A stretch of 64,000 nt of DNA from JANRLT01 sp041736895 (GTDB taxonomy: Bacteria > Planctomycetota > Planctomycetia > Pirellulales > JALHPA01). Shown here in pieces: positions 34,738 through 44,335 of the stretch; position 1 is the stretch's first letter; each line of letters starts with the position of its first letter. The position numbers and the translations under genes are program-made. The notes under the pieces are model-generated. The model was not told the origin of the DNA. It was given only the letters and a program-made list of their open reading frames with translations, and did no database searches. Where the stretch lies: the NCBI GenBank assembly GCA_041736895.1, contig JBGSSS010000211.1, positions 8,926 through 72,925 of the forward strand, in the 5' to 3' direction.

Positions 34738-35153
34738 TAGATTCTCCCATCTGCCCAACGAATGATGGTGTCTGCCGAATTGAGAAATTCTGCGGCCTCA
34801 TCAGCGCGTACCGAACGCGGTGTGTAACGCAAATCAGTGGACCAGTCATTTACTAAAGTAAAGTGTTGTGTGATTGGCTTGGGAAATCTCGCGCCGCTAC
34901 GTTTCAAGTATAATGTACGCAGCCATTCGTAATCATGGGCTTTAGGACCGCGAAATAATCGGAGTGTCTCGCCGTGCTGCTTGGCTGGGGTCGTTGTTAG
35001 TACGAGCGCTTTGAGAATGCATTCTATGCCATACCCCGCCAGATAGACCGCACCAGTCGTATAGTCCGCACGAGACAAGACTTTTGCTTCTTCGTAGCGT
35101 TGAAGCGCACAACGATAATATAGCCGAGCATCGCTGAAGGTTGGAACAGACAC
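34737..35153 (-). CDS. HEPN-domain protein
   Basis: 138 residues, all helical. DARLYYRCALQRYEEAKVL followed by TTGAVYLAGYGIECILKALVL is the HEPN four-helix core. A canonical R-x4-6-H catalytic motif is not clearly present, so it may be a non-nuclease HEPN or have a variant site. It is the first gene of a two-gene unit with the BolA-like protein. Related pairs are thought to act as toxin/antitoxin or nucleotide-modification modules. Confidence 0.7.
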   Translation of the reverse strand: MSVPTFSDARLYYRCALQRYEEAKVLSRADYTTGAVYLAGYGIECILKALVLTTTPAKQHGETLRLFRGPKAHDYEWLRTLYLKRSGARFPKPITQHFTLVNDWSTDLRYTPRSVRADEAAEFLNSADTIIRWADGRI

Positions 35154-35169
35154 AATTTGCCCCTTTGAA

Positions 35170-35258
35170 CTTAGAAGCCCTAACTATACCTCGTTTTTGT
35201 ACTCGACGTCTTGCGTACCACGCTTACGCTTCGGGTGAAAGTTAGGGCTTCTTAATCT
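35170..35258. repeat. Inverted GAAGCCCTAAC repeat
   Basis: AGAAGCCCTAACT near 35170 and its inverse AGTTAGGGCTTCTT ending near 35258, separated by about 60 bp. It lies between the HEPN gene and the CtpA protease stop. Confidence 0.5.
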
Positions 35259-35282
35259 TGGATTTCCCGATACAGCCTCGCC

Positions 35283-36707
35283 CTACTGTTTCGCCTCTTC
35301 CTGCTTCTCTTCTTTCTTGGAATCTTCTTTCTTCCCTTCTTCCACCTTTGGCTCATCCACTCGAGCCAGTTCGCCGCTGAGATACTTGATCGCTTTTTCG
35401 AGTTGCGGATCAGCGACGACTTCGTTTTTGTCTTCTTCCTTGGGATTCGTCTTAGGAGCCAAGTGATCGCGGCGGCGGCGTTGGTCGAGGAGCTTGGTCA
35501 GTTCGCTGTCGGTGAGCTTCACCTCGTAATCGTCGTTGGGTTTGACGCCCCATTCATCGGAGTCCTTTGAATCAGGGAACCGGTGGATGTTGTGGCCGTT
35601 GGGGCGTTGGTACGCCGCGGTGGTGAGCTTCAGCGCGCTCTTGCCGTCTTCGAGTTCGATGACATTTTGGACGCTCCCCTTGCCCCATGTGCGCTCGCCG
35701 ATGACCACCGCGCGCTTGTGATCTTGCAGGCACGCGGCCAGAATCTCGCTGGCGCTCGCGCTGTAGTGATTGACTAGCACCGCCATCGGAAAGTCTTCGT
35801 ACTTGCCGTCCTTCTTCGCTTCCCAGACGCGCTCCGGCGTGTTGCGGCCTTTGGTGCTGACGATCTTGCCGTCGGCGACAAACAGATCGCTGATATCGAC
35901 GGCGGCTGTGAGCAAACCGCCGGGGTTATTGCGCAGGTCGAGGATCAACCCGCGCATCTTGCGGCCCTTGAGTTCATCGAGCGCCTTCTTCAACTCTTCG
36001 GTCGTCTCGCGGCTGAAGCTCGTCATCCGGATGTAGCCCAGTTTGCTGTCGTTGTCGAGCATAAACTCCCACGAGTCGTCCGGCTTGTGTGTGTCGCCGA
36101 GAATCGTCGAGACATGGACCACTTCGCGCTTGAGCGTGATCTTTTCGGATTCCTTGGTGCCGGGGTGAAAGACGGTGATCGTGACGCTGGTGCCGGCTTC
36201 GCCCTTGAGTTTGCGAACCGCTTCGTCGATCCGCAGGCCGCGGGTCGGTTCCCCTTCGATCTCGGTGATCCGGTCGCCCGATTGGATGCCTGCGCGATAG
36301 GCGGGTGTGCCGACGATGGGGCTGAGGACGCGGAGCTGGCCGTCTTCGACGGTGACTTGGATGCCGAGGCCGCCGAATTGGCTTTCGACGCTCGACTTGA
36401 ACGAGCCGAAGTCGTCCGACGGGATGAAGTTCGAATAAGGATCGAGCTTGCCGACCATGCCGCGGATCGCGGCTTCCATCAATTCACGGCGGTCGACTTC
36501 CTTGACATAGTTGCGCTCGATCTGGTCGAGCGTGTCGGCGAATGCCTTGTAGAGTTCATACGTCTCCTCGGGCGTGCGCTTGCGCGGCGATTTGACTTCG
36601 GCTTTTTTCGCAGGAGCCTCTTCTTCGTCCTCGGCGTGCAATGCCAAAGGAACCGCCACCAAAGATAACGCGACACACAACGACAACCAGAGATTCCAAC
36701 GACGCAT
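35283..36707 (-). CDS. ctpA: Carboxy-terminal processing protease (S41 family)
   Basis: About 474 residues from ATG 36707; the frame extends 17 codons further without better support. Signal peptide to about 24, a helical N-domain, a PDZ domain with GLGIQVTVEDGQLRVLSPI, and the S41 protease with NNPGGLL, the catalytic Ser in HYSASASEI and the catalytic Lys in TWGKGSVQN about 25 residues later. It trims or degrades exported proteins. The tail is Lys/Glu-rich. Isolated, with repeats on both sides. Confidence 0.92.
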   Translation of the reverse strand: MRRWNLWLSLCVALSLVAVPLALHAEDEEEAPAKKAEVKSPRKRTPEETYELYKAFADTLDQIERNYVKEVDRRELMEAAIRGMVGKLDPYSNFIPSDDFGSFKSSVESQFGGLGIQVTVEDGQLRVLSPIVGTPAYRAGIQSGDRITEIEGEPTRGLRIDEAVRKLKGEAGTSVTITVFHPGTKESEKITLKREVVHVSTILGDTHKPDDSWEFMLDNDSKLGYIRMTSFSRETTEELKKALDELKGRKMRGLILDLRNNPGGLLTAAVDISDLFVADGKIVSTKGRNTPERVWEAKKDGKYEDFPMAVLVNHYSASASEILAACLQDHKRAVVIGERTWGKGSVQNVIELEDGKSALKLTTAAYQRPNGHNIHRFPDSKDSDEWGVKPNDDYEVKLTDSELTKLLDQRRRRDHLAPKTNPKEEDKNEVVADPQLEKAIKYLSGELARVDEPKVEEGKKEDSKKEEKQEEAKQ

Positions 36708-36842
36708 GGCAAGTTTCCCAAGCGAAAGAGCTTGTTGATGCAAGGCAAAAAACGTCAACGCGAGCAGCTTCTTTAGTATAACGTCCGGCTTTCGGCTGCC
36801 TCAAGCAAATTTGCACGGGGAGGTAGTGATGGTGTGTGATTC

Positions 36843-36922
36843 AGGGTGGCCGGGGTCGAACGAAGTGAGCCCCCGGAACCGCGCCGGTTCCGGGAGTTCG
36901 CTGCGCTCATCCCCGGCCACCC
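36843..36922. repeat. Long imperfect palindrome GGGTGGCCGGGG...CCCCGGCCACCC
   Basis: An 80-bp self-complementary block: outer arms GGTGGCCGGGG/CCCCGGCCACC, middle GAACGAAGTGAGC / inverse GTTCGCTGCGCTC (imperfect), and inner CCCGGAACC/GGTTCCGGG. It would form one extended hairpin in the divergent gap between ctpA and the cytochrome gene. Confidence 0.7.
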
Positions 36923-37061
36923 AATGCATCTTTAAGTCAAAAACATCTCACCCCGACAATGCCGCCAGCATGTTACAATCGCGTTGCTTGCTAGCGCCTT
37001 CGGAAGTCTTGCGACTTCAGCTACGGGAGATTTCGGCGGTCAATCAACTTCGGAGCTTGTG

Positions 37062-39329
37062 GTGGAATCCCAACCTGCGCCCCCGCCGCTGCAACGAATC
37101 GTTTTGCTGCTGGCGTTGTTGCTCTTCGCGCTGGTGGCGATTCCGTCCTGGGTGATTGCGCTTGCTTGCTATCTGGCGGCGTTGATCCTGGTGAACTTGA
37201 TTCTCTGGTGGAATCCGGCGTGGGTTCCTTGGCAGGCCGCGACCCGCGGGCAGCGGTGGCTGCTCGCCGCGCTGCTGATCGCTTTGCCCGGCGCGCTTGC
37301 CGCGCGCCTGATCTGGAACTCAAATCCCGCGGCGCAAGCCGACACAGTGCGCGAGAACGTCGCGGATCGGCTGGCGCTCGAGCGGTTGCCGGCGATATTT
37401 CCGGCGCTCTTGGCGACGTACGAGCCGCAACGGTTTTTGGTTTACGCACCAGGCACGAAACAAGTCTCGGTCCGCTTCACTGCCGAGTCGCCGGAGTTGC
37501 AGGCGATTGACTTGGGCCACGGCGTTCATCTGCTCGATGTCGATCCGCAAAAGGATCAAGCGCTAAGCAAAATGATCGGCTCGGAGTTGTCTTGCACCAT
37601 CACGGCCGATGGCGCGGCGGTCGAGCGAACATTGCGGCTCGTGCCGCCGCAGCCGCATCCGCGCTTGCTCCGCTCCGATCCCACGGCCGGAATCGCCGCC
37701 ACGGTCAGTGAAGAAACCGACGAACTCATCATCATCCAGCGCGATGGCCGGCATCAGCGGATCGCGGTCGGCGATGGGCCCACGGACTGCGCGGTGTATG
37801 ACGACGGCCGCAAAATCGTCGTTGCTCATCGTCATACGCCCGAGTTGTGGGTCATCGAGACGGCCGCTGGAAAAGTTCAAGCCAAGCTGCCGGCGGAACG
37901 ATTTCAAACCCGCTTGGCCGTCTCGCCGAATGGCGAGTTGCTGGCCGTTGCCGGCAATTCCGAACAGCCGGCGGTTCGGCTGATTCGGTTGAGTGAGATG
38001 CAAGACCTGGCGCGGGTGGAGCTGCCATTCTCGCCCGATCTGCTCGAGTTTGGCGATGACGCGCTGTTGGCGGTGACGGATCGTCGCGGGCGTGCGATTC
38101 ATCGCGTGGAGGCGCGGGGCGGTGACTGGAGTTTAGTCGAAGGACCCTTGCGTTTTCCGCGGCCCATCACGGCTCTGAGCAAAACGCCTGCTCCGCAGCA
38201 ACTGGTCCTTGCGCTCACCGCATCGTATCTGACGGACGAACAACCGATCGCCAATCACTTCATCGAAAATACGATTCATACGCTCGATACGGCCAAGTGG
38301 CAAATCATTGCCACGCGGATCACCGATCGCCGGGGCTTGTTTCAAGACGATCCGGGCAACACCGAACACGGTATTTCGCCGCTGGCGCTTGCCGTGATCG
38401 ATGGCCGGCAAGTGGCCGCGTTTGCCGGGAGCAATGAATTGGGCGATGTTCCGCCGGCGGGCGTCATGACGACTTACTTTCCCTTGGATGAATTTCCGCT
38501 GTTTGCGCCGCGGGGCTTGGCCGACTTGGGCGAAGGGACGATGTGTGTCTCGTCGGCTTGCGAAGGGACGATCGGCGTCTTTACGAGCGCGGGTCTTCTG
38601 ATCAAGTTAATTCAGTTGGCAGCAAGCGAAGAGGATTTGGCCAAGTCCGAGCCGGCGGCACTGTTGCGGCGGCACGGGGAGCGCACGTTCTTCGAAGGAA
38701 CGCGCGCGGGGATTGCCTGCCAGAGCTGTCACCTCGACGCGGCTTCGGATGGCTGCTTGCACCACATCGGTCAAAACAAGCCGGTCGATGTCCTCTCGAT
38801 CCGCGGGATCGCGGGCACGTCCCCGTATCTGCGCGACGCCAGTCACTGGCGGCTGCGCGATCTGCATGAAGTAGCGCAAGTCGGCTACCGCGATTATCAA
38901 CGCGAGGTTCCTTGGGACCGCGCCGCGGCGGTCGCCGCTTACATGGAGAGCCTACCGCCTGAATCCCACGCCCGCCTGAATGCCGAATACGATCTTGCGC
39001 GGCTGCGCGCCGGCGTGGCGGTCTTCTTTGCCGCGAAATGCAATGTCTGCCACACGCCGCCGGCGCTCACAAATCTGGGCCAGCATTCGGCGCTCTCGAT
39101 GTTTCCGGATTACTACGGACCCGATGGCCGCGGCGCGGGTACGGACGCTTTTTTAGACACGCCATCGCTGCGAGGGTTAGCGGTCAGTGCGCCGTACTTG
39201 CACGATGGCCGCGCCGCGACCTTGCGGGATGTGTTCCAAGAATGGAACCGCGCGAATCGGCATGGCAATACGCGGGATTTGACTAAGGCCCAATTGAACG
39301 ACCTGCTCTACTTTTTGGAGCGTTTATGA
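37062..39329 (+). CDS. Membrane-anchored di-heme cytochrome with beta-propeller domain
   Basis: About 755 residues from GTG 37062, six bases after GGAG; the frame is open back to 36984 but that part overlaps a repeat. Two or three transmembrane helices at about 10-85 precede a region of short beta repeats (~130-530) like a WD/YVTN propeller (LAVSPNGELLAVAGN). Two CxxCH heme sites follow, CQSCH near 552 and CNVCH near 660, with a MauG/di-heme peroxidase-like tail (TPSLRGLAVSAPYLHDGR). It should transfer electrons at the outer face. The next gene overlaps by ATGA. Confidence 0.8.
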   Translation: MESQPAPPPLQRIVLLLALLLFALVAIPSWVIALACYLAALILVNLILWWNPAWVPWQAATRGQRWLLAALLIALPGALAARLIWNSNPAAQADTVRENVADRLALERLPAIFPALLATYEPQRFLVYAPGTKQVSVRFTAESPELQAIDLGHGVHLLDVDPQKDQALSKMIGSELSCTITADGAAVERTLRLVPPQPHPRLLRSDPTAGIAATVSEETDELIIIQRDGRHQRIAVGDGPTDCAVYDDGRKIVVAHRHTPELWVIETAAGKVQAKLPAERFQTRLAVSPNGELLAVAGNSEQPAVRLIRLSEMQDLARVELPFSPDLLEFGDDALLAVTDRRGRAIHRVEARGGDWSLVEGPLRFPRPITALSKTPAPQQLVLALTASYLTDEQPIANHFIENTIHTLDTAKWQIIATRITDRRGLFQDDPGNTEHGISPLALAVIDGRQVAAFAGSNELGDVPPAGVMTTYFPLDEFPLFAPRGLADLGEGTMCVSSACEGTIGVFTSAGLLIKLIQLAASEEDLAKSEPAALLRRHGERTFFEGTRAGIACQSCHLDAASDGCLHHIGQNKPVDVLSIRGIAGTSPYLRDASHWRLRDLHEVAQVGYRDYQREVPWDRAAAVAAYMESLPPESHARLNAEYDLARLRAGVAVFFAAKCNVCHTPPALTNLGQHSALSMFPDYYGPDGRGAGTDAFLDTPSLRGLAVSAPYLHDGRAATLRDVFQEWNRANRHGNTRDLTKAQLNDLLYFLERL

Positions 39330-39976
39330 CCGAGCCGCGCCGGTATCCGCTCGATACGCTGCTATTGTTGGCCCTGGGCTTAGGGCTTTCGGCTTGGTGT
39401 GTGATCGCCTTTCGCTCGGGGGGATACTATGTCGAGCGCGATGTTTTTGTTTCGCAAGTGAGCGGTTACGCGGCGCTTGGCTACTTGGCGCTGTCGCTCT
39501 GTGCTGGGCCGTTCTTGCGTTTACTGAGCCTAGCTGGGGTCCAATTCAACCGTGAGCTCAGCGCTCGCCTCAGCCGCAACGCGGGTATCGCCTCGGCGCT
39601 GGCGGCCATCATGCACACCGCGATCGTGCTGCTGACGTTTCTCAAGCACGACTGGTGGAGTGTTTTGTTTCTGCCGTACTTGCGCTGGGGCGGCTTGGCA
39701 CTGGTGGTGCTGTTGGTGTTGCTCGTCGGAAGCTTCAAACCGTTGATGGCGCTGGTGCGCTGGAAGCTCTGGAAACCGTTGTTCCGGCTGTCGTTCGCGG
39801 CGGCGCTGTTGACGCTGCCGCACTTGCTTTATGCGCCGTTTGCTTCGCGCGAAATTACCCTTTGGCTGTATGGCATCGCCGCGGCGATCTGTTGCTTGCG
39901 TTGGATCCCCGAGCGGAAACCTCGCCCCGCAGCGAGCAACCATCCGGTGCTTGCCATGGAAAAGGGCGGCACTTGA
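39326..39976 (+). CDS. Ferric-reductase-like transmembrane protein
   Basis: 216 residues with six hydrophobic helices. Histidines at helix positions near 97 (MHTAIVLL) and 171 (LPHLLYA) fit a b-type heme bundle of the MsrQ/YedZ kind, though the call is weak on sequence alone. The start ATG overlaps the stop of the di-heme cytochrome gene (ATGA), so the two are translated together and are probably partners in one electron-transfer chain. Confidence 0.7.
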   Translation: MTEPRRYPLDTLLLLALGLGLSAWCVIAFRSGGYYVERDVFVSQVSGYAALGYLALSLCAGPFLRLLSLAGVQFNRELSARLSRNAGIASALAAIMHTAIVLLTFLKHDWWSVLFLPYLRWGGLALVVLLVLLVGSFKPLMALVRWKLWKPLFRLSFAAALLTLPHLLYAPFASREITLWLYGIAAAICCLRWIPERKPRPAASNHPVLAMEKGGT

Positions 39977-39978
39977 CG

Positions 39979-40012
39979 AAAAAAACCGGCGCGGGAGAGA
40001 ATCCCGCGCCGG
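39979..40012 (-). terminator. Rho-independent terminator of the Tyr/Pro/His-rich protein gene
   Basis: An 11-bp stem CCGGCGCGGGA/TCCCGCGCCGG with a GAGA-type loop, read on the minus strand into TTTTTTT. The plus side lacks a T-run, so it mainly serves the minus-strand gene that ends at 40051. Confidence 0.85.
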
Positions 40013-40050
40013 CTTGTACGGCTGACGCCGAAGTTTTTTGCTACCGAAAG

Positions 40051-41106
40051 TTATGGGAAACGCCAGCCGTGGTTGTGGCCACTGTGACCATGGCCCCAAT
40101 TATGGCCGTAAGTCGGCCGGTAGGTATTGTGGCCGTAAGTTGGGCGATAGGGGGGAATATAGCCGTAAGTTGGCGGGTACGACGGGCGGTAGGGGTTGTA
40201 GCCGTAATTTGGCGTATAAGGGGGCCGATAGCCGCTATTGTAGCTGTGGCCGCTCGTGGCGATGTGGCCAATCCCGTTGATGATCGAGCCGACGCCATGG
40301 CCTCTGTTGCCGTTTTGGATGCTATTGATTCCATTAACGATGGAGCCAACGCCAAATCCAAAGTTTCCGCGGCTAACGCCCTTGAGCTTGGCCAACGTAT
40401 CGCTCAATTCGGCATTCGCTTCCTTGGGCATGATCTGTTGTGTCTCGCCCATAATCTTCTTCAGGTACGCGCGTTGCGTATCGCTGAGCGAAGCCAAGAC
40501 GCTTTCTTTGTCAGCCAGTCCGGCTTCGAGATTTTTCAGATAATCCTTGTCGCCGACGATCCCCGCGGCTTTAACGCCATTGATCGCTTCTTGATACAGG
40601 GCGAGTTGCTCGGGAGTCGTTTCGGTCGCCGAAATCGAGGCGGCTGGGTCGACCTTGCGGCTTTGTCCGGCGAGCTTCTTGGCCGAAGCAATTTGATCGC
40701 CGATGGCGGTGTTCTTGGTGTTATCCGCAACACTGGCCAAACGATCCAAGGCAGCCGCATCGCGCTTCTCGGCGGCAACCTTGACCGCGAGGGCGAGCAC
40801 TTGCTTGGAGTTGATCGCCTTGTGGCTGCGCATCAGAATCCGTTCGCCTTCGGCCAATTGCAACGCACAATCGGTCAACAAACCTGCATCCAGCGTATCC
40901 CAAGCTGTCCCAAGCAAGACTAGATCGACATATCGATCAAAGGCGGGATCTTCGATATTGCTCAGATCCACAAATGGTTCGGCCGTCTCCATGGCTGTCG
41001 CCGCCGGAGCCGGCTTGGCATCGTCGGCCGCATTCGACATTAGATACGGCACACACACTAACATGGCCGCCGAGGCCAATAACGGAAAATTCACTCGTTT
41101 CAACAT
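40051..41106 (-). CDS. Exported protein with Tyr/Pro/His-rich C-terminal repeats
   Basis: About 351 residues from ATG 41106, with GGAG six bases upstream. Signal peptide to about 28 (YLMSNAADD). A helical region (35-225) follows. The last ~90 residues are low-complexity: Gly/Asn/Ser blocks, then YGYNPYRPSYPPTYG-type repeats and a His/Gly tail GHNWGHGHSGHNHGWRFP. The tail resembles adhesive or metal-binding structural proteins. No enzyme domain. A terminator follows directly. Confidence 0.65.
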   Translation of the reverse strand: MLKRVNFPLLASAAMLVCVPYLMSNAADDAKPAPAATAMETAEPFVDLSNIEDPAFDRYVDLVLLGTAWDTLDAGLLTDCALQLAEGERILMRSHKAINSKQVLALAVKVAAEKRDAAALDRLASVADNTKNTAIGDQIASAKKLAGQSRKVDPAASISATETTPEQLALYQEAINGVKAAGIVGDKDYLKNLEAGLADKESVLASLSDTQRAYLKKIMGETQQIMPKEANAELSDTLAKLKGVSRGNFGFGVGSIVNGINSIQNGNRGHGVGSIINGIGHIATSGHSYNSGYRPPYTPNYGYNPYRPSYPPTYGYIPPYRPTYGHNTYRPTYGHNWGHGHSGHNHGWRFP

Positions 41107-41146
41107 GATGCACTCCAAAGAAAAGAGAACCCAACAAGAAACCTAC

Positions 41147-43225
41147 TCACCGCGCGGAACGTTCCAACGCGGTCAATTCACTGCCGCTGATCGTGTACAC
41201 CGCCCAAAAATAGGGGTGAATCCACGGATCGCTGGGGCCTCCCTGCCGCCGTTCTTTCAAAAACGTGCGCTGAGCTTCCGCCAGCGCCGCGGCGGCCGGT
41301 TTTCCGGCCACCAGTTCCGCAAACAGGGATTTCATCAAGGACGGGCCCGTCCCGTCATAGACATCCCACAGCCCCGTGACGATCGTCGAAGTTCCGGCAT
41401 TCAAAAACGCGCGCTCCAGGCCAAACAGATCATCGCCCGGCAGCGGCGAGCGATCGGCCAAGCCGGAATAGCACGCGCTGAGGACCACGAGCGCCGCGGC
41501 GCTTTCGCTGCCGAACAATTCGCCGGCGGTCAAGCGCCCGTCGTCGCTGTCGCTGCTTTGGCAGAGGAGAAAACTGTCGAGCGGTTGCTCGGCGATGTTC
41601 TGGCCATGCGTGCCGATGAAGAGCATGCCCGGTTCGCCGAGGGCCGCGCGGATGTTTTGCTCCGTGGCGTCTTTGGCCGCGAGGACTTTCTTGAGCTTGT
41701 CGCCAAACGCGGCTTGTAGATTCGCCAGGTCTTCTTTGACGCCCGGCAGTGAATCGGCGGCCTCGAAATCGACAATCCCGACGGCTTGCACCTGGCCGAT
41801 CATGCTCGGCTTGCTGCGCAGCATTTGCCACACCGCGAGCGAAGGAGCGCGGCTCATTGAAAACGGTTCATCGACCAGGAACCGCGGCTGGGGCATGTCC
41901 GTCTTGCCGCGCGGGGTCTCGTCCAATTTCGTGACCAGCGCCGCGAACGGAAAATAATTCAGCACATGATGCGGCACGATCACGACGTGCTTCGCGCCGG
42001 ACAATTCCGGCCGCAGCTTCGCCGGCAACAATTCGTTGTAGAACCGATGCAGTTCCGTTTGCCACGAATGATCGAAGCCGCTGCCGGAGGTCGCCTGGCG
42101 ATAGAGTTTATTCGCTTGCCCCTCGAAGCCCGCGAGCAGTTGCATCACCCGCCGGACCAATTGCCGCGAGGGGATCGGTTTGCCGTTTTCATCCGCGATC
42201 ACGGCGGCTTTGACTTCGTGCCGCGAGTTGATGACAAAGACCCAAGCCCGCTCTGTGCCAAGGTAATACTCGACCGCGACGGTGTCGGCCGGCCATTCGT
42301 TGTGCAGATTGCCCAGAGCCTCGGTTGGGTCTGGCAAAGCTTTTGTCACTCCGCGCTGAGCCAGCATGTCCTGGAGCGAACGCGCCTTGGCCGTTTCGGC
42401 AATCGCCAACGCCGCATCATTGGCTCCTTGCGCGAGATACAGCTCGATCAGCCGCTCGTAGACATACGCACGGCGGGCAAAGAACCCGGCGCGGCTGCGG
42501 CCCGCGCGATCGGCCGGGACGCGCTGCCGCAGCATTTCGGTGAGCAATTGCGAAGCGTGCAGATGCTTGAGCGCGCTGTCGGCGCTTTTGGAATCACGCG
42601 CATCAATCAACCCCAGCAGCCGCTCCACGCCTTCGACGCCGGCGAGCGCTTCGGCCTCGACATACGCCGCGCGGGCAAGTTCGGCTTCCTTCTTCGCCGT
42701 CGCGAGATCATTGCCGCGAAATGCCAATTGGGCGAGCGATTCATGGGCCGCGGCGCGTGACAACGGATCGAGGTCCGCCGGCTTGGCGAGGGCTTGGCCG
42801 GCGAACTCTTGGGCCATTTTCATCGCGGACGTTTCCCCCTGAGCAAAGCGCGTTGCCTGTTCAGGCGCGTTGTCCAGGATGCGAATCACATCGGCCAGCA
42901 GCGCGTAGAGACCGGCTTGATTCACGCGCACGCCGGCGGCGAGCGCGGGATTCAGTTTCGCGGCTTGTTCCAAAGCGAGTTCATAGTTGGCCTGCGCGCC
43001 GCGCCAATCGTTGAGTGCCCGGAGGAATGGCATCGGCGCGCCGCTCGCTGTTTGAAACGCGTGGTTGTGAATCTGATCGCGCGCCCGGGCGAAGAGCATG
43101 CCGCCGTAGTTGTTGTACGCGCGGAACAGGTCCGCCGCTTCGCCGCCGCGCAGCCGCGAGATCGCTTCTTGATAGAGCCGATCCGGCTGATCGCCGGCGC
43201 TGCTGCCCGACTCCGCGAGAATCAC
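41147..43225 (-). CDS. CHAT-domain peptidase, C-terminal part of a split gene
   Basis: 692 residues from a GTG. TPR-like helical repeats fill residues ~1-330. The CHAT protease follows, with the His in FIGTHGQN (~545) and the Cys in VVLSACYSGLADR (~585), and the downstream GLWDVYDGTG. CHAT peptidases are caspase relatives of clan CD. The frame is open upstream for 37 more codons to a TAG (43339-43337); beyond that TAG the same frame continues as the signal-peptide protein at 43337-44335. The two almost certainly were one protein of about 1060 residues. Confidence 0.85.
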   Translation of the reverse strand: MILAESGSSAGDQPDRLYQEAISRLRGGEAADLFRAYNNYGGMLFARARDQIHNHAFQTASGAPMPFLRALNDWRGAQANYELALEQAAKLNPALAAGVRVNQAGLYALLADVIRILDNAPEQATRFAQGETSAMKMAQEFAGQALAKPADLDPLSRAAAHESLAQLAFRGNDLATAKKEAELARAAYVEAEALAGVEGVERLLGLIDARDSKSADSALKHLHASQLLTEMLRQRVPADRAGRSRAGFFARRAYVYERLIELYLAQGANDAALAIAETAKARSLQDMLAQRGVTKALPDPTEALGNLHNEWPADTVAVEYYLGTERAWVFVINSRHEVKAAVIADENGKPIPSRQLVRRVMQLLAGFEGQANKLYRQATSGSGFDHSWQTELHRFYNELLPAKLRPELSGAKHVVIVPHHVLNYFPFAALVTKLDETPRGKTDMPQPRFLVDEPFSMSRAPSLAVWQMLRSKPSMIGQVQAVGIVDFEAADSLPGVKEDLANLQAAFGDKLKKVLAAKDATEQNIRAALGEPGMLFIGTHGQNIAEQPLDSFLLCQSSDSDDGRLTAGELFGSESAAALVVLSACYSGLADRSPLPGDDLFGLERAFLNAGTSTIVTGLWDVYDGTGPSLMKSLFAELVAGKPAAAALAEAQRTFLKERRQGGPSDPWIHPYFWAVYTISGSELTALERSAR

Positions 43226-43336
43226 CGCTCGATAGAGCAGGGCTAACGCCTGGGCCCGTTGATCGGCGGGGTCGTTGACCAGTTCCAGCGTTTGCAGGGC
43301 CGACTGCCAGTTGCCTTCTTGAATTGCCGTGCGGGC

Positions 43337-44335
43337 CTAATCGATCAGCTTGTTTCCGGTCGCGGCCAAGTCGCGCGGCGCAGCCTTATCTTGCGGTGCG
43401 GCCGCATCAGGCTGTGCCCCTTGATCCGAAACCGTCAGGCGGCGAATCTGCGCGGCGTGCAGAGATTGATACCACGCTTCCTTGGCAAGCGACGGCTTCT
43501 CCCTCGCGGCGTCTTCGAGCGCGTCGAGAATATCTGCCGTGTACGCGACGAGTTCGCCATCTTCATCTTTTTGATAGCCCAGGTGCTGAGCCAGCGCCAA
43601 AAAGTACGTCGGCGAATCGTGGCCCACCGCGCCGCCAAGTTGTTCGATAGGAAAGAAGATCGGCACAGCCCGCGCCGGTTCTATAACGCTGAAGCTCGTG
43701 ATCGGTCCCTTGCCAACACGCAGTGTGTAAGCCCCCGCTGGCAGAAAGTCTTTCAATTCCTTGGGCAAGTTCGGAATCTCTTCCCAACGCAGCGTCTCCG
43801 CGCCTGCCGCGAATGAAATCGTTGCCAGTTGCTTTTTGCCGCGCGATAAGACGACCTCAGCCGCGGGGTATTTTTCTTTGCCTTCGTCCGCGCGTCGTCG
43901 CAGCGTGATCTTGCCATTGAGACAGCGGCCTTCATCCGCCGGTGTGATGAACGTCAATCCGCCCGCCCGCGTCACGACTTGACCCAAGAGTTGCTCGGGC
44001 TGAAATGTCATCGCTTCGGGACCGGCGGAATTGCCGGAGCTGCCGCCGCGGGTGTTCGAACGCAGCGCGGCCGTGGTGGCGAGCGCCGGCTGCTCGGTTG
44101 TCGAAAGCGGGCCTGGAAGGATCGCCGCGCGTTCGACGTTGTCTTGCACCCAAACAGCAATGCCCGAGTTGCGGTCATCGCGGTCGGTGCGCGGCAACTG
44201 GTAGGGGACGACTTCGGGGCGAGATTTTTGGTCGAGCCGAATCAAGTAGCCATCGTTGGCAAGCAGCGCGTCGGTGCCGCAGCAGAAAGCGAGTGCCAAT
44301 AACGCGAGGCGGCAATATCCCGGCGTTGATTGCAT
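43337..44335 (-). CDS. N-terminal part of the split CHAT protein, exported
   Basis: About 332 residues from ATG 44335: signal peptide LALLALAFCCGTDALLAND, a beta-rich region around 40-150, and a helical region ending AATGNKLID followed by TAG. After the TAG, the same frame continues ARTAIQEGNWQSALQTLELV, the opening of a TPR run into the CHAT peptidase. A CAG-to-TAG change (Gln) would restore one reading frame. The upstream frame to 44455 overlaps a repeat and lacks a ribosome-binding site. Confidence 0.7.
   Translation of the reverse strand: MQSTPGYCRLALLALAFCCGTDALLANDGYLIRLDQKSRPEVVPYQLPRTDRDDRNSGIAVWVQDNVERAAILPGPLSTTEQPALATTAALRSNTRGGSSGNSAGPEAMTFQPEQLLGQVVTRAGGLTFITPADEGRCLNGKITLRRRADEGKEKYPAAEVVLSRGKKQLATISFAAGAETLRWEEIPNLPKELKDFLPAGAYTLRVGKGPITSFSVIEPARAVPIFFPIEQLGGAVGHDSPTYFLALAQHLGYQKDEDGELVAYTADILDALEDAAREKPSLAKEAWYQSLHAAQIRRLTVSDQGAQPDAAAPQDKAAPRDLAATGNKLID

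Noticed and set aside
36984..37061. Upstream extension of the cytochrome gene
   Set aside because: It runs through a palindromic repeat, while GTG 37062 has GGAG at the right distance.
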